Source: Lactobacillaceae bacterium AF64-9pH9TA (GTDB taxonomy: Bacteria > Bacillota > Bacilli > Lactobacillales > Lactobacillaceae). From it: a DNA stretch of 64,000 nucleotides. Made by a program: the position numbers and the translations under genes. Positions 20,469 through 28,694 of the stretch are shown here, one piece after another (the stretch's first letter is position 1; each line of letters opens with the position of its first letter). The notes below the pieces were generated by a model that did no database searches, was not told where the DNA came from, and worked only from the letters and a program-made list of their open reading frames with translations. The DNA lies in contig JAQDCK010000005.1 of the NCBI GenBank assembly GCA_027681045.1, positions 1-64,000 of the forward strand, in the 5' to 3' direction.

Positions 20469-20551
20469 ACTAATTAAGACAAGCCCAGGTAACCAACACG
20501 GCTCCCGGCTGTTGGGCTTGTCGCAAGCTATGCTTGCCGTTACTCCCTTAT
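20460..20551 (-). ncRNA. yybP-ykoY manganese riboswitch aptamer
   Basis: On the minus strand the element opens with ATAAGGGAGTAACGG and closes with AGTGAGACTTAT; ATAAG/CTTAT forms P1, and GGGAGTA plus GTGAGAC are the conserved loop sequences of the family. An internal hairpin (GCAAGC..GCTTGC) and a long arm GACAAGCCC..GGGCTTGTC complete the expected multi-helix fold. Members bind Mn2+ between two loops. Because ligand-stabilised P1 uses bases needed by the downstream terminator, Mn2+ should turn the ATPase on. Confidence 0.88.
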
Positions 20552-20560
20552 GACATGATT

Positions 20561-20589
20561 AATATAGCAAAAATTGGCACTTGAAACAA
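20561..20589 (-). promoter_or_regulatory. promoter of the riboswitch-ATPase transcript
   Basis: Minus strand TTGTTT (20584-20589), 17-bp spacer, TATATT (20561-20566) with a TGC extension, about 10 bp before the aptamer. Confidence 0.65.
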
Positions 20590-20609
20590 GTTTTTTACTA
20601 AATCTGCCC

Positions 20610-21440
20610 CTATTTTTTGTAATAATCATCAAAAATTGTAACCGGTAGGTGGCGCTTGTGCTCGCTCTTGGTCCACAATTCTTCGATTCTTTCCGCTGCC
20701 TTCTCGCTGACTTCTCGGCCTTCCAGGTAATCATCGATTTCCTCGTAGGTCACGCCCAAGGCAACTTCATCTGGCAAAGATGGCTTTTCTTCTTCCAGGT
20801 CGGCCGTCGGGGCCTTCAAATAAAGGTGTTCCGGGCAGCCCAAAGCAGCCAGGAGCTGCTTGCCCTGCCGCTTGTCCAAACGGAAGAGCGGGGTTAAGTC
20901 AGCCGCGCCATCGCCGTACTTGGTGTAGAAGCCGGAGAAGTTTTCGGCCGCGTGGTCAGTCCCCACAACCGCGCCCTGGTTAGCCCCAGCAATGGCATAC
21001 TGCATGACCATTCTTTGCCGGGCCTTGATGTTGCCTTTGTTAAAGTCGGTCATTTCCACGCCCGTTTCCTTCAAGGTCGCCACCATGGCGTCAGTGGCTG
21101 GCTTGATGTTTTCGATCAAGTCCACATCTGGCTGGATGAAGGCTACCGCGTCGGCGGCATCAGCGGCATCGGCCTGGACGCCGTATGGCAGGCGGACGGC
21201 GATGAACTTGTAGCTGTCATCGCCAGTTTCTTCCCGCATTTCGGAAATTGCCATCTGGGTCAATTTCCCGGTCAAGGTTGAGTCCTGGCCCCCAGAAATC
21301 CCCAAAACATATGACTTCAAGAATGGGTTAGCCTTCAAGTAATCCTTTAAGAAGTCAACCGTCTTGCGGATTTCTTCCTGGGGATCGATTTCCGGCAAAA
21401 CGTGCTCATATTCGACAATTTTCTTTTGCAACTCTCTCAT
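20610..21440 (-). CDS. nadE: ammonia-dependent NAD+ synthetase
   Basis: Last step of NAD+ synthesis: amidation of nicotinic acid adenine dinucleotide with ammonia and ATP. The 276-residue protein is the short, ammonia-using form without a glutaminase domain. The PP-loop ATP motif GISGGQDST is near residue 47, and [21 protein letters not shown] and the C-terminal [14 protein letters not shown] are all typical NadE segments. A GAGG-like site precedes the ATG. It stands alone between the glycopolymer cluster and the ATPase. Confidence 0.95.
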   Translation of the reverse strand: MRELQKKIVEYEHVLPEIDPQEEIRKTVDFLKDYLKANPFLKSYVLGISGGQDSTLTGKLTQMAISEMREETGDDSYKFIAVRLPYGVQADAADAADAVAFIQPDVDLIENIKPATDAMVATLKETGVEMTDFNKGNIKARQRMVMQYAIAGANQGAVVGTDHAAENFSGFYTKYGDGAADLTPLFRLDKRQGKQLLAALGCPEHLYLKAPTADLEEEKPSLPDEVALGVTYEEIDDYLEGREVSEKAAERIEELWTKSEHKRHLPVTIFDDYYKK

Positions 21441-21544
21441 TTGCTGCCTCGCAATCTTCTACTTTGTGTTTTCTACCTTTAATTATACTCAAAAAATGCA
21501 GTCCCTGTTTTCAGAAATGTATTTTCACGAGATTCTTTAAAAAA

Positions 21545-22246
21545 TTAGCGTCTGAAGAGCTGGTAGTAAATTTTTGCAGCTTTTTGACTGCGGATATGTA
21601 ATTTCAAAAAGGTGACCAGGTCATGCTTCCAGGAATTTTTCCCTTCCAGCCAGGTCCCGGTAAAAAGGTGAATGGACCGGGACTGAGGGGAAGGGTTGCA
21701 GAGGATCCCGTCTGGATAAACATGGATCCCTTCCTTTAATAATTGCTCTTGGTTTCCAGTCTTAAGGCCGTACTTTTCTTTTAGAATTTCCGTGACAGAC
21801 AGGGAGTTGACCCCGGCCAGCTGGTCATTTTGGTCAAAGGCAAAATCCAGGTCGTCATAGTAGTGCAGAATGTCAGCCATAAAAGGATGCCCCTTCTCCG
21901 CCGCGATGATGGCCGCTGACAGGTAGTCATTGTTTTCAAAGCCGATAAAGGCCCGGTCATTTAGCAAGTCAGTTAAATCTTTTAAGACCATGACGTCGGT
22001 GTCCAGGTAAATCCCGCCCATTTCATAGAGGGCCTTGGCCCGGACATAGTCGGAAACGAAGGCCCACTTCTTGGCCTGGTAGGCCTGCTTGACATATTTG
22101 TTGGCATTCAGGTCCAGCTTATCTTCGTTCCATTCGATGATTTCATAGTCCGGCAGGCGCTTTTGCCAAGAGGCCAGACAGGTCTGGATGGTCTTGGACT
22201 TAGGATTGCCGCCCACCCAGACATAGTGGATAATTTTGGGAATCAT
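21545..22246 (-). CDS. glycosyltransferase with DXD motif (GT32/capsular type)
   Basis: Cytoplasmic glycosyltransferase of 233 aa, last gene of the surface-glycopolymer cluster. It starts with IPKIIHYVWVGG, the signature of the sugar-binding-DXD family, and carries YLDTDVM near residue 80 as the metal/nucleotide-sugar site. Members add hexoses from UDP-sugars in capsule or exopolysaccharide synthesis. Its start overlaps the stop of the preceding glycosyltransferase gene by 4 bp (ATGA). Donor and acceptor sugars cannot be told. Confidence 0.85.
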   Translation of the reverse strand: MIPKIIHYVWVGGNPKSKTIQTCLASWQKRLPDYEIIEWNEDKLDLNANKYVKQAYQAKKWAFVSDYVRAKALYEMGGIYLDTDVMVLKDLTDLLNDRAFIGFENNDYLSAAIIAAEKGHPFMADILHYYDDLDFAFDQNDQLAGVNSLSVTEILKEKYGLKTGNQEQLLKEGIHVYPDGILCNPSPQSRSIHLFTGTWLEGKNSWKHDLVTFLKLHIRSQKAAKIYYQLFRR

Positions 22247-23343
22247 GCTTTTTCTCCTTGCAGGCAGGCCTGGTAGCCGGCCAGAACGTCAGCCAGTTGC
22301 CGGTCCAGGGAAAAGTGCTGGCGGGCATAGGCTTTTTCCGCTTGGGCAATTGCTGCTAGCTCTTCTTTTGGCAAAGCCGCGATTGCTTTTAACTGACCGG
22401 CCATGTTTTTTTCTTCGTTGACCGGCACAACCCAGCCTTTTCCTTCTGGAATCAGTTCCCTGGCCCCGCCCACATCAGTAGATAAAAGCGGGAGCAGATT
22501 GTCGGCTGCTTCCAGCAAGACCAGGGGGAAGCTTTCTGAGTAAGAAGACAAGACGGCCAGGTCCATCTTCCGGTAGAGCTGCCTTAATTCTTCCTGGGTC
22601 AAAAAGCCGGTAAAAGTCACTTGGTCGGTTAAGGCCAAATCCTGCCGTAATTTTTTCAAGTCCGCTTCCTGACTGCCGCTGCCGGCGATATAGAGGTGGG
22701 CTTGCGGCAAATTGGCTGCTTTAAAGGCCTTGAGCAAAAGATCTTGCCCCTTGACCTTTTCCAGGCGGCCAACATTGATGATGTTGAAGCCGGCGTGGTC
22801 TTCCTTGCCTGCTATATTTCTATTGTCCCTAAAGCCAATCCCGTTGTAGATAACGTGAATCCGGCCGGGCTTTACTCCGTAATTCAGCAGGATTTTTTCA
22901 AAACGGGGAGTGATGGCAAAAACACCATCGGCCTGCTTGATCGCTCGCAGGTTCAGCTTGGTAAAAATCTTCCCCGCGATTCCCCGCCCTTCAAAGTCGA
23001 TCGCCGGATCCGAGTGGACCGTGATCAACCAGGGGCAAGGCAAGTATGACTTGATCAAGCTGACAAAAAGGTTGGCCCGGGCCCCATGGCTGTGGACCAG
23101 GTCGTAATGTCCATCCTTGATTGTCTTTTTCAGTTGCTTGAGCAGGGCCAGGTCGTAGCGGCTGGACCCGCCCAAAACGATGGTCTTGATCTCCTTTTCC
23201 CGGGCAGCCTGGGCAACCGGTCCTTCAGCGAAGGTCAAGAGTTCAAAGTCCTGCCCCGCCTTTTTGGCCTGGGAGAGCAGGTTCACGATATGAGTCAGCC
23301 CGCCCCCGCTTTCCAGGCCGGCGTTGATTTGCAGTACTTTCAT
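22243..23343 (-). CDS. glycosyltransferase family 4
   Basis: GT-B fold glycosyltransferase of 366 aa. The N-terminal domain has GLESGGGLTHI near residue 10 and HSHGARAN; the C-terminal domain has the family motif ESFPLVLLEAADNLLPLLSTDVGG (here SYSESFPLVLLEA, about 265-280), which holds the catalytic E(x7)E pair. It retains the alpha-anomeric configuration in known members. It overlaps its neighbours by 4 bp and 1 bp, so the cluster is translationally coupled. Confidence 0.88.
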   Translation of the reverse strand: MKVLQINAGLESGGGLTHIVNLLSQAKKAGQDFELLTFAEGPVAQAAREKEIKTIVLGGSSRYDLALLKQLKKTIKDGHYDLVHSHGARANLFVSLIKSYLPCPWLITVHSDPAIDFEGRGIAGKIFTKLNLRAIKQADGVFAITPRFEKILLNYGVKPGRIHVIYNGIGFRDNRNIAGKEDHAGFNIINVGRLEKVKGQDLLLKAFKAANLPQAHLYIAGSGSQEADLKKLRQDLALTDQVTFTGFLTQEELRQLYRKMDLAVLSSYSESFPLVLLEAADNLLPLLSTDVGGARELIPEGKGWVVPVNEEKNMAGQLKAIAALPKEELAAIAQAEKAYARQHFSLDRQLADVLAGYQACLQGEKA

Positions 23344-24077
23344 TATTGCTTGCCCTGCTTCTTGCTCTTTTTAACTTCCACGACGAATTTGGGCAAAACC
23401 ATCATCCGGCCGATCCGGCTTGGTTCCTTCAAGAGCCGGTAGAACCATTCCAGGTGGGCATCCTGGAAGACCTTCGGTGCCCGCTTGACGGCGCCGGCGA
23501 AGACGTCAAAGCTGCCGCCTACCCCCATCATGCTGGCTGGCAAGTTTTGCTTGCGCAAGATGGCCAGGAGCTTCTCCTGCTTAGGAAAGCCCAGGGCCGC
23601 GAAGACCAGGTCAGGCCTGCTTTGGGCAATCCGGCTGGCAATTTCCGGCAGGGCGTCTTGGGAGTAGCCATCCTCAGCGCCAACTAAGTCGATGCCCGGG
23701 TAGTCCTTGGCGATTTTTTCCTTAACGGCAGCGATCACGGCTGGCTTGGCACCAATCAGATAGACCCGCAAGTGGTCTTCCTTGGCGATTTGCAGGTACC
23801 AGCAGAAGAGGTCGTAGCCGGTTACTCTCTCCGGCAGCTTCAGCCCCAGCATCTTGGCTCCCTTAATGATGCCGATCCCGTCAGCCGTCACGTAGTCAGC
23901 CACATTATTGATTATTTCCCGGTATTCCGGGTCTTCCTTGGCGGCCATGACGATTTCCGGGTTGGCCGTGACCACCAGGGTGGATTCTTTTTTCCGCAAG
24001 CGGTCCAAAAAGCGGGCTTCAAATTCCGCCAGGCTGTACTTGTCGAAGCCAACGCCCAAAATGTTGATTTTTACCAT
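23343..24077 (-). CDS. tagA: WecG/TagA/CpsF family N-acetylmannosaminyltransferase
   Basis: GT26 enzyme of 244 aa. In teichoic acid synthesis TagA adds ManNAc to undecaprenyl-PP-GlcNAc to complete the linkage disaccharide. Conserved parts include TANPEIVMAAKEDPEY with the catalytic-site Asn/Asp region, VTADGIGIIKGAK and ALGFPKQEKLL; the hydrophobic C-terminal patch ends in basic residues suited to membrane contact. Its presence beside a TagF/TagB-like polymerase supports a wall-teichoic-acid-like polymer made on a standard linkage unit. The gene overlaps the next glycosyltransferase gene by 1 bp. Confidence 0.85.
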   Translation of the reverse strand: MVKINILGVGFDKYSLAEFEARFLDRLRKKESTLVVTANPEIVMAAKEDPEYREIINNVADYVTADGIGIIKGAKMLGLKLPERVTGYDLFCWYLQIAKEDHLRVYLIGAKPAVIAAVKEKIAKDYPGIDLVGAEDGYSQDALPEIASRIAQSRPDLVFAALGFPKQEKLLAILRKQNLPASMMGVGGSFDVFAGAVKRAPKVFQDAHLEWFYRLLKEPSRIGRMMVLPKFVVEVKKSKKQGKQ

Positions 24078-24127
24078 GCTTACACGCTTTCTTTGTTTAT
24101 TTTTGCTGATTTCTTCCTTATTAATAG

Positions 24128-25555
24128 CTATTTTTTCAAGCGCTTTTTGACGATCGTGACCAAGTCTTCGTTCAAGTCAAACTTCAAGAGCCAGAGGATG
24201 GCCAGGTACAAGGCTATAATGACCAGGGACTTGACCGTCATGTTGATAAAAGCACTTGTAATCTGCCAAGGCCACAGCATCCCTGCCGCCAGGCTGATCC
24301 CCATGGCCAAAAAGCACTTGGGCACATCGCTGAAAGTTTCCTTGAAGTCATAACCATCCCGCACGATCCAGCAGCGCAGAAAGAGAACGACAGCTTCAGT
24401 CAAGAGGATCGCCACCATGGCCCCTGCTGCCCCGAAAGGCCGGTCCAAAAAGTAGCTGAAGACCAGCTCCAGGACCGCCCCGATCGTGACCGGAATGGCA
24501 TAGTCCTTGTCCCGCTTGTTGGCCAGGGCAAACTGGTTGGCGAAAACCCCGCCCATGGGGATCAAGATGATGGTCAAGGTGAAGAAGAACATCAAGGGGG
24601 TCATCGGGATATATTTTTTCCCGAAGAAAAAGGGCACGAATTCCTTGGTATTGGCCATAACCACCATGGCAAACATGGTTCCCAGCATGGTCGTGGCTTC
24701 CAGGGACTTCTTCAAGACCTTCTTCTGGGTTTCCTTCCCCTGGACCGCCATCTGCGGCATGATGACCAGGGAAATACTGGTGATAACCCCCAGGATCATA
24801 TTGGAAATCCGCTGGGAATTATCATAGTAAGAGACCTGGGCTGTATTTTGGAAGAGGCCCAAAAGGGGCTTGTCCAAGGAAGTGTAAATCTGGGTCGCGA
24901 TCTGGGGAATCATCAAGGTCATGATCGCCCGGCGGGTTTCCGCGAAATGATAGAAATGCTTGACTGGCCGGCCGACATACTTGCCGATGCTGAACCAGAA
25001 GACAAAGGAACCCAGCATGGTAGACACGGACATGATCAAGAAATACTTCCACAGGTCAGCCGGACTTTTGATCAAAAGCAAGATAAAGACCACGCTGACG
25101 ATCTTGACAATGGTGTTTCTTAAGACCACCCGGCCAAAATCAGCCAGGCCCTGGAAGAACCAGGAGATGTCAAACTGGGCGGCAATCAAGTATGGCAGCA
25201 TCAGCAGGAAGTAACTCCAGTAACGGACCTTGAGGACCAGGCAGGTCAAGACAGTCAAGGCGATGGTTACCAAGCCGCCGATAAACTGGAAGTACCACAA
25301 GCCCCAGAATGCCTCGGTCAGTTCCCCGCTCTTGTTTTTGGCCCTAGCTTTAGAGATGCTTCTGACCCCGATATTGGATAAAGACAAGACACAGAAAATC
25401 ATCAGAAACTGGACCGTGTTGTTGACACTGGAATAGATCCCGTAGGTCGTCGGTCCCAGGACTCTGGACAGGTAAGGAACCGTGATCAAGGGCACCAGGA
25501 CCAGGAAGACCTGGTAGACCGCGTTATAGAAGATGTTCAGAAAAGTTTTTTTCAA
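24128..25555 (-). CDS. polysaccharide flippase (Wzx/MATE-like)
   Basis: Integral membrane protein of 475 aa with about 14 membrane helices, of the polysaccharide biosynthesis (RfbX/Wzx) family. It should flip lipid-linked oligosaccharide repeat units to the outer face of the membrane. The N-terminus FYNAVYQVFLVLVPLITVPY and the VLGPTTYGIYSSVNN segment are typical. It begins 3 bp after the TagF/TagB-like gene. A flippase next to a CDP-glycerol polymerase is unusual, since classical teichoic acids use an ABC exporter, so the final product may be a repeat-unit polysaccharide. Confidence 0.88.
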   Translation of the reverse strand: MKKTFLNIFYNAVYQVFLVLVPLITVPYLSRVLGPTTYGIYSSVNNTVQFLMIFCVLSLSNIGVRSISKARAKNKSGELTEAFWGLWYFQFIGGLVTIALTVLTCLVLKVRYWSYFLLMLPYLIAAQFDISWFFQGLADFGRVVLRNTIVKIVSVVFILLLIKSPADLWKYFLIMSVSTMLGSFVFWFSIGKYVGRPVKHFYHFAETRRAIMTLMIPQIATQIYTSLDKPLLGLFQNTAQVSYYDNSQRISNMILGVITSISLVIMPQMAVQGKETQKKVLKKSLEATTMLGTMFAMVVMANTKEFVPFFFGKKYIPMTPLMFFFTLTIILIPMGGVFANQFALANKRDKDYAIPVTIGAVLELVFSYFLDRPFGAAGAMVAILLTEAVVLFLRCWIVRDGYDFKETFSDVPKCFLAMGISLAAGMLWPWQITSAFINMTVKSLVIIALYLAILWLLKFDLNEDLVTIVKKRLKK

Positions 25556-25558
25556 GGA

Positions 25559-26698
25559 TCAGACCCCGCTTAAGTAATCAAAAATTGTCTGGCAGGCCTG
25601 GCCGTGGTCGGCCTGGTCGCTCAGCTCCAACCACTTTTTCCGCTCAAGGCCATACCTATCTTTTTCACCCATCTGCTTGACCAGGTTAGCCTGGCTGGCC
25701 ACGCAGGGACCAGGGACGATTTTTTCATAAGGCCCCAGCAAAAAGCCCCGGGTCTTTTCATACTGGGCCAGGTAGTTGGTGATGAAAATCAGCGGCTTGT
25801 CCAAATGGAGGTAGTCAAAGTAGATCGAAGAGAAGTCGGTCATGAGGAAGTCGGTGGCTCCCAGGATTTCGTAGAGGTCCAGCTTTTTCGCCAAAAGATC
25901 GGAATTGTTCAAAAAGGCCACGTGCTTGGCCTCCAAGTGGAAGTCGCTAAAGAGCTTCATTTCCCATGGGTGGAGCTTGACCAGGAGGTACTGCTTTCTA
26001 GCAGCCAGGGCCTGGTCTAAAACGGCCAGGTCGAAGTCGCTGAAAGCAAAAAAATTCCCTTCTTTAATCCGCTCCATCACTTCCGGCTCTTCCAATTCAT
26101 AGCGGAAAGTCGGCACATAGATCCCTACTTGGGCCTCCGGGTCCTGGCAGGAGAAAAAGTCAGCCAGGAGCTGGTCCTTCTTATAAGGGGACTTGAGCAA
26201 GGAATCAATTCTGGGGAAGCCCAGCTGGACATAGCGGGGACCTTCAATCCCCATGCAGGCGCTCATCAAGCTTTCATAGAGTTCCGAACTGGAGGTGACC
26301 AGGTCGGCCGTCTTGTGCCAGAGCTTTTCATTTCTCTGATTGTCCCGGCGCTGGGTATTGTTGGCCATGGTCCCCATCCGCTTGAGGGGAATCCCGTGCC
26401 AGAGGGCCAGGTTGACCTGGCTTTTCCGGACCTTGAAGGGCTGGTGGGTGGTTAAGACGTACTTGGCCCGGCCGATTTTTTGCCAGTCTGACCAGGGCAG
26501 GTGGGAAGAGGGCCAGGGTTCGATCAAGTAGGCCGTGACTTCCCGGTGCTCGCGGCGCAGGTATTTATAAAAAAGGTAGCCATTGGACCCCGACCGGCCT
26601 GCCCCGTTCAAGATCACGTATGTGTTGGGGTCTTCTTTTTGCCAGCGGGCTAAAAATTTCATGACTGCCAGATACAGGCGGAATAGTATGCTTTTCAT
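25559..26698 (-). CDS. CDP-glycerol glycerophosphotransferase family protein (TagB/TagF-like)
   Basis: Protein of 379 aa that corresponds to the glyphos_transf domain alone, like TagB or a short TagF; it would transfer glycerol phosphate (or a related alditol phosphate) from its CDP derivative to a lipid-linked acceptor. Recognisable parts are LWHGIPLKRMG near residue 140, with the His used in catalysis, and TDFLMTDFSSIYFDYLHLDKPLIF near 290-310, with the second conserved Asp-Ser pair. The N-terminus is amphipathic for membrane association. It is the first gene of the cluster; upstream 26699-26800 has no clear promoter. Confidence 0.85.
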   Translation of the reverse strand: MKSILFRLYLAVMKFLARWQKEDPNTYVILNGAGRSGSNGYLFYKYLRREHREVTAYLIEPWPSSHLPWSDWQKIGRAKYVLTTHQPFKVRKSQVNLALWHGIPLKRMGTMANNTQRRDNQRNEKLWHKTADLVTSSSELYESLMSACMGIEGPRYVQLGFPRIDSLLKSPYKKDQLLADFFSCQDPEAQVGIYVPTFRYELEEPEVMERIKEGNFFAFSDFDLAVLDQALAARKQYLLVKLHPWEMKLFSDFHLEAKHVAFLNNSDLLAKKLDLYEILGATDFLMTDFSSIYFDYLHLDKPLIFITNYLAQYEKTRGFLLGPYEKIVPGPCVASQANLVKQMGEKDRYGLERKKWLELSDQADHGQACQTIFDYLSGV

Positions 26699-26801
26699 AG
26701 TGCCTCGTTAATCATTAGCTAATAGTATCAAGTCCATTTTAGCAAATTCGCCCCCTGCCGCCAAAAGCAAGTTCCATCTTTTGTCCTTTTTTAAAGGAAG
26801 C

Positions 26802-26830
26802 AAAAAGAGGCAGGTTGATCCTGTCTCTTT
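26802..26830 (-). terminator. terminator after the GntR regulator gene
   Basis: Minus-strand AAAGAGACAGG / CCTGCCTCTTT hairpin with a 5-nt loop and a T-run, 30 bp past the gntR stop. It separates this gene from the glycopolymer cluster. Confidence 0.85.
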
Positions 26831-26859
26831 GTCATTCTCTTATTTAGCTAGTCAGCTGG

Positions 26860-27561
26860 CTATTTACTGAAAGTAAATTCGAAGCGCTCACCCACATATG
26901 AAGCCCGCGTATATTCAAAGGGCCGGCCATCGGCCAGCTTGGTGACCTGCCGGCGGGTGATCAAGGCTTCCCCGCGGCGGCAGTTGAGCAGACGGGCATC
27001 CTGTTCATTGGCGACAGCGGCTGAGATATACTCAGTTGCATCCCCAATCTGGTAGCCTCCCTGCTTTTCCAAGGTCTGGTAAAGGTGGCTTGACACGTCA
27101 TCCTTGGCAAAAGGCGCGATCAAATCTTCCGGCACCGTCACGATTTCATGGCAAATCGGCACTTGGTCGGCATAGCGGATCCGCTCCATGCGCAGGACCT
27201 TGTCGCTGCCTTCCAGGGCCAGGCGCTCTTTTTCCGACAGGGATGGCTGGGTGATCTTGTAGGAAACCAGCTTGCTGGACGGGGTCTGCCCGTTGGCCCG
27301 GGTAATTTCAGTAAAGGACATAATCCCGGACATCTTCTCCTGGACCTTCTGGCTGGCCACGTAGGTCCCGCTGCCCAGCCGCCTTTCCAGAATCCCTTCT
27401 TCTTCCAGGGTTTTGATGGCCTGGCGCAGGGTCATCCGCGACACCTTGAACTGCTCAGCCAGCTGCCGTTCAGCTGGAATCCGGTCCCCCACCTGGTAGA
27501 CATGGTTTTCAATGTCCCGGCGCAGCTGGTTGTGAATTTTGATATACATTGGTTCTTGCAT
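26860..27561 (-). CDS. GntR family (HutC subfamily, UTRA domain) transcription regulator
   Basis: Regulator of 233 aa. The N-terminal winged helix (about 5-72) includes ERQLAEQFKVSRMTLRQAIKTL; the C-terminal UTRA ligand domain (about 90-230) usually senses a sugar phosphate, amino sugar or amino acid metabolite. The ATG at 27561 is 6 bp past GGGGGGA and is preferred over the GTG five codons upstream. The gene has its own promoter. It lies 66 bp downstream of two beta-helix protein genes on the same strand; no sugar-use genes are adjacent, so its regulon is unknown. Confidence 0.88.
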   Translation of the reverse strand: MQEPMYIKIHNQLRRDIENHVYQVGDRIPAERQLAEQFKVSRMTLRQAIKTLEEEGILERRLGSGTYVASQKVQEKMSGIMSFTEITRANGQTPSSKLVSYKITQPSLSEKERLALEGSDKVLRMERIRYADQVPICHEIVTVPEDLIAPFAKDDVSSHLYQTLEKQGGYQIGDATEYISAAVANEQDARLLNCRRGEALITRRQVTKLADGRPFEYTRASYVGERFEFTFSK

Positions 27562-27606
27562 CGGTCTTCCCCCCACAGAATCATCAAGCTTGGATCTTAA
27601 TTAAAT

Positions 27607-27634
27607 TCTATAGCAAAAGGCGGTCTTTAGACAA
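27607..27634 (-). promoter_or_regulatory. promoter of the GntR regulator gene
   Basis: Minus strand TTGTCT (27629-27634), 16-bp spacer, TATAGA (27607-27612) with a TGC extension. It overlaps the last codons of the beta-helix gene. Confidence 0.6.
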
Positions 27635-28682
27635 GTTTACATTTTATTCCCGTCAATTTTACCTTGCCCTGGCCAGTCTGTTTGACTAGCAGCTGGTCCT
27701 GGTCGCTCTCCAAAACATTGCCGAAGATTCCGGCTTTGTCGGCCAGGCGCAAGTGGCTGCCAGCCACGTTTAAGAGGGCATCCTGCAGGCGGACCTGGAC
27801 TGAGCCGCTTAGGCTAAGCCAAGTACCTTCGCTGCAGGAAAAGTGCGGCCGGCAAAAAACGGCCTTGCCCTGGCCTTCAATTTCTCCTGCCTCCAAGTGA
27901 CAGTTGGTTAAGTTGCTGCTCCCGCTGACCTGCTTGAATTGCTTAAAAGTGCAGTTTTGGAAAGCGGCTGAATTAGCTTTTTCTAAAAGAGCCGGCCCCC
28001 GCAAGTCGCAGTTCAAAAGGTCGGCCTGGCCATTTTTCAGAGTTAAAGTCATAGCAGACTCAGTGAAGTAAAGATCGTTGTTTCTTCCCAGGCTGGTCAC
28101 CTGGTCAAAAGCCACCTGGTCAATGTGCCCTTCATAGACTGAGCCTTCCTCCAGGACAAAATCGCCCTTGATCTGGGACTGGCTGATGGCTAATAGGCCA
28201 AAGCCTTTGCCGGTAAAAGCAAGCTGCTTAGCCGTGATTTCACTGGAAGAGATCTGAACATGATGCTCCTCATCGCCAACCAGGCGGATTCCCCCTTTGA
28301 CCTGGCAGGAGTAAAGTTCCAGCCAGACCGGTCCCAGGGTCATGATAGCCGAGTCTGCTGCTTCCAGCCGGCAGCCGCGCAGGGTCAGGTAAGGAGCATT
28401 TTCTCCTTCATAGACGTTGAACAAGGCTTCAGCAATTGCGGTAGTCTTGACAGCCAGGTTTTCCAGGGTTAAATAGCGGCCATCGAGGATGACCGTGCCA
28501 ACCAGAACCGTCATATCCGCTGCTGTCCCCGTCCCCTTGATCACGATGTTGTTCAGCTTTTGCCCAAAAGGAATTTCATAAAAGCCGGGAGCCAGCATGA
28601 GCACGTCATCGTCTTCCAGCTGGTCTAAAGCCTGCTCCCAGGACAAGTCCCGGGGGTCCTGGCTTACTTTGATTAAGCGCAT
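27627..28682 (-). CDS. predicted right-handed beta-helix protein without export signal, copy 2
   Basis: Protein of 351 aa built of short beta repeats with regular small and hydrophobic residues (for example YLTLENLAVKTTAI, PYLTLRGCRLEAADS, WLELYSCQVKGG), the pattern of a pectin-lyase-like parallel beta-helix. The N-terminal cap region LSWEQALDQLEDDDVLMLAPGFYEI followed by NIVIKGTG matches the paralogue upstream. No signal peptide, membrane segment, anchor or polysaccharide-lyase catalytic motif is visible, so it is probably cytoplasmic. AAAGGAGCC precedes the ATG; spacing to the upstream paralogue is 12 bp. I do not recognise a characterised family. Confidence 0.72.
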   Translation of the reverse strand: MRLIKVSQDPRDLSWEQALDQLEDDDVLMLAPGFYEIPFGQKLNNIVIKGTGTAADMTVLVGTVILDGRYLTLENLAVKTTAIAEALFNVYEGENAPYLTLRGCRLEAADSAIMTLGPVWLELYSCQVKGGIRLVGDEEHHVQISSSEITAKQLAFTGKGFGLLAISQSQIKGDFVLEEGSVYEGHIDQVAFDQVTSLGRNNDLYFTESAMTLTLKNGQADLLNCDLRGPALLEKANSAAFQNCTFKQFKQVSGSSNLTNCHLEAGEIEGQGKAVFCRPHFSCSEGTWLSLSGSVQVRLQDALLNVAGSHLRLADKAGIFGNVLESDQDQLLVKQTGQGKVKLTGIKCKLV

Positions 28683-28694
28683 GGTGGCTCCTTT

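Noticed and set aside
20540-20734. 64-codon minus-strand frame overlapping the end of nadE
   Set aside because: Out-of-frame shadow of nadE; the region downstream is the riboswitch promoter.
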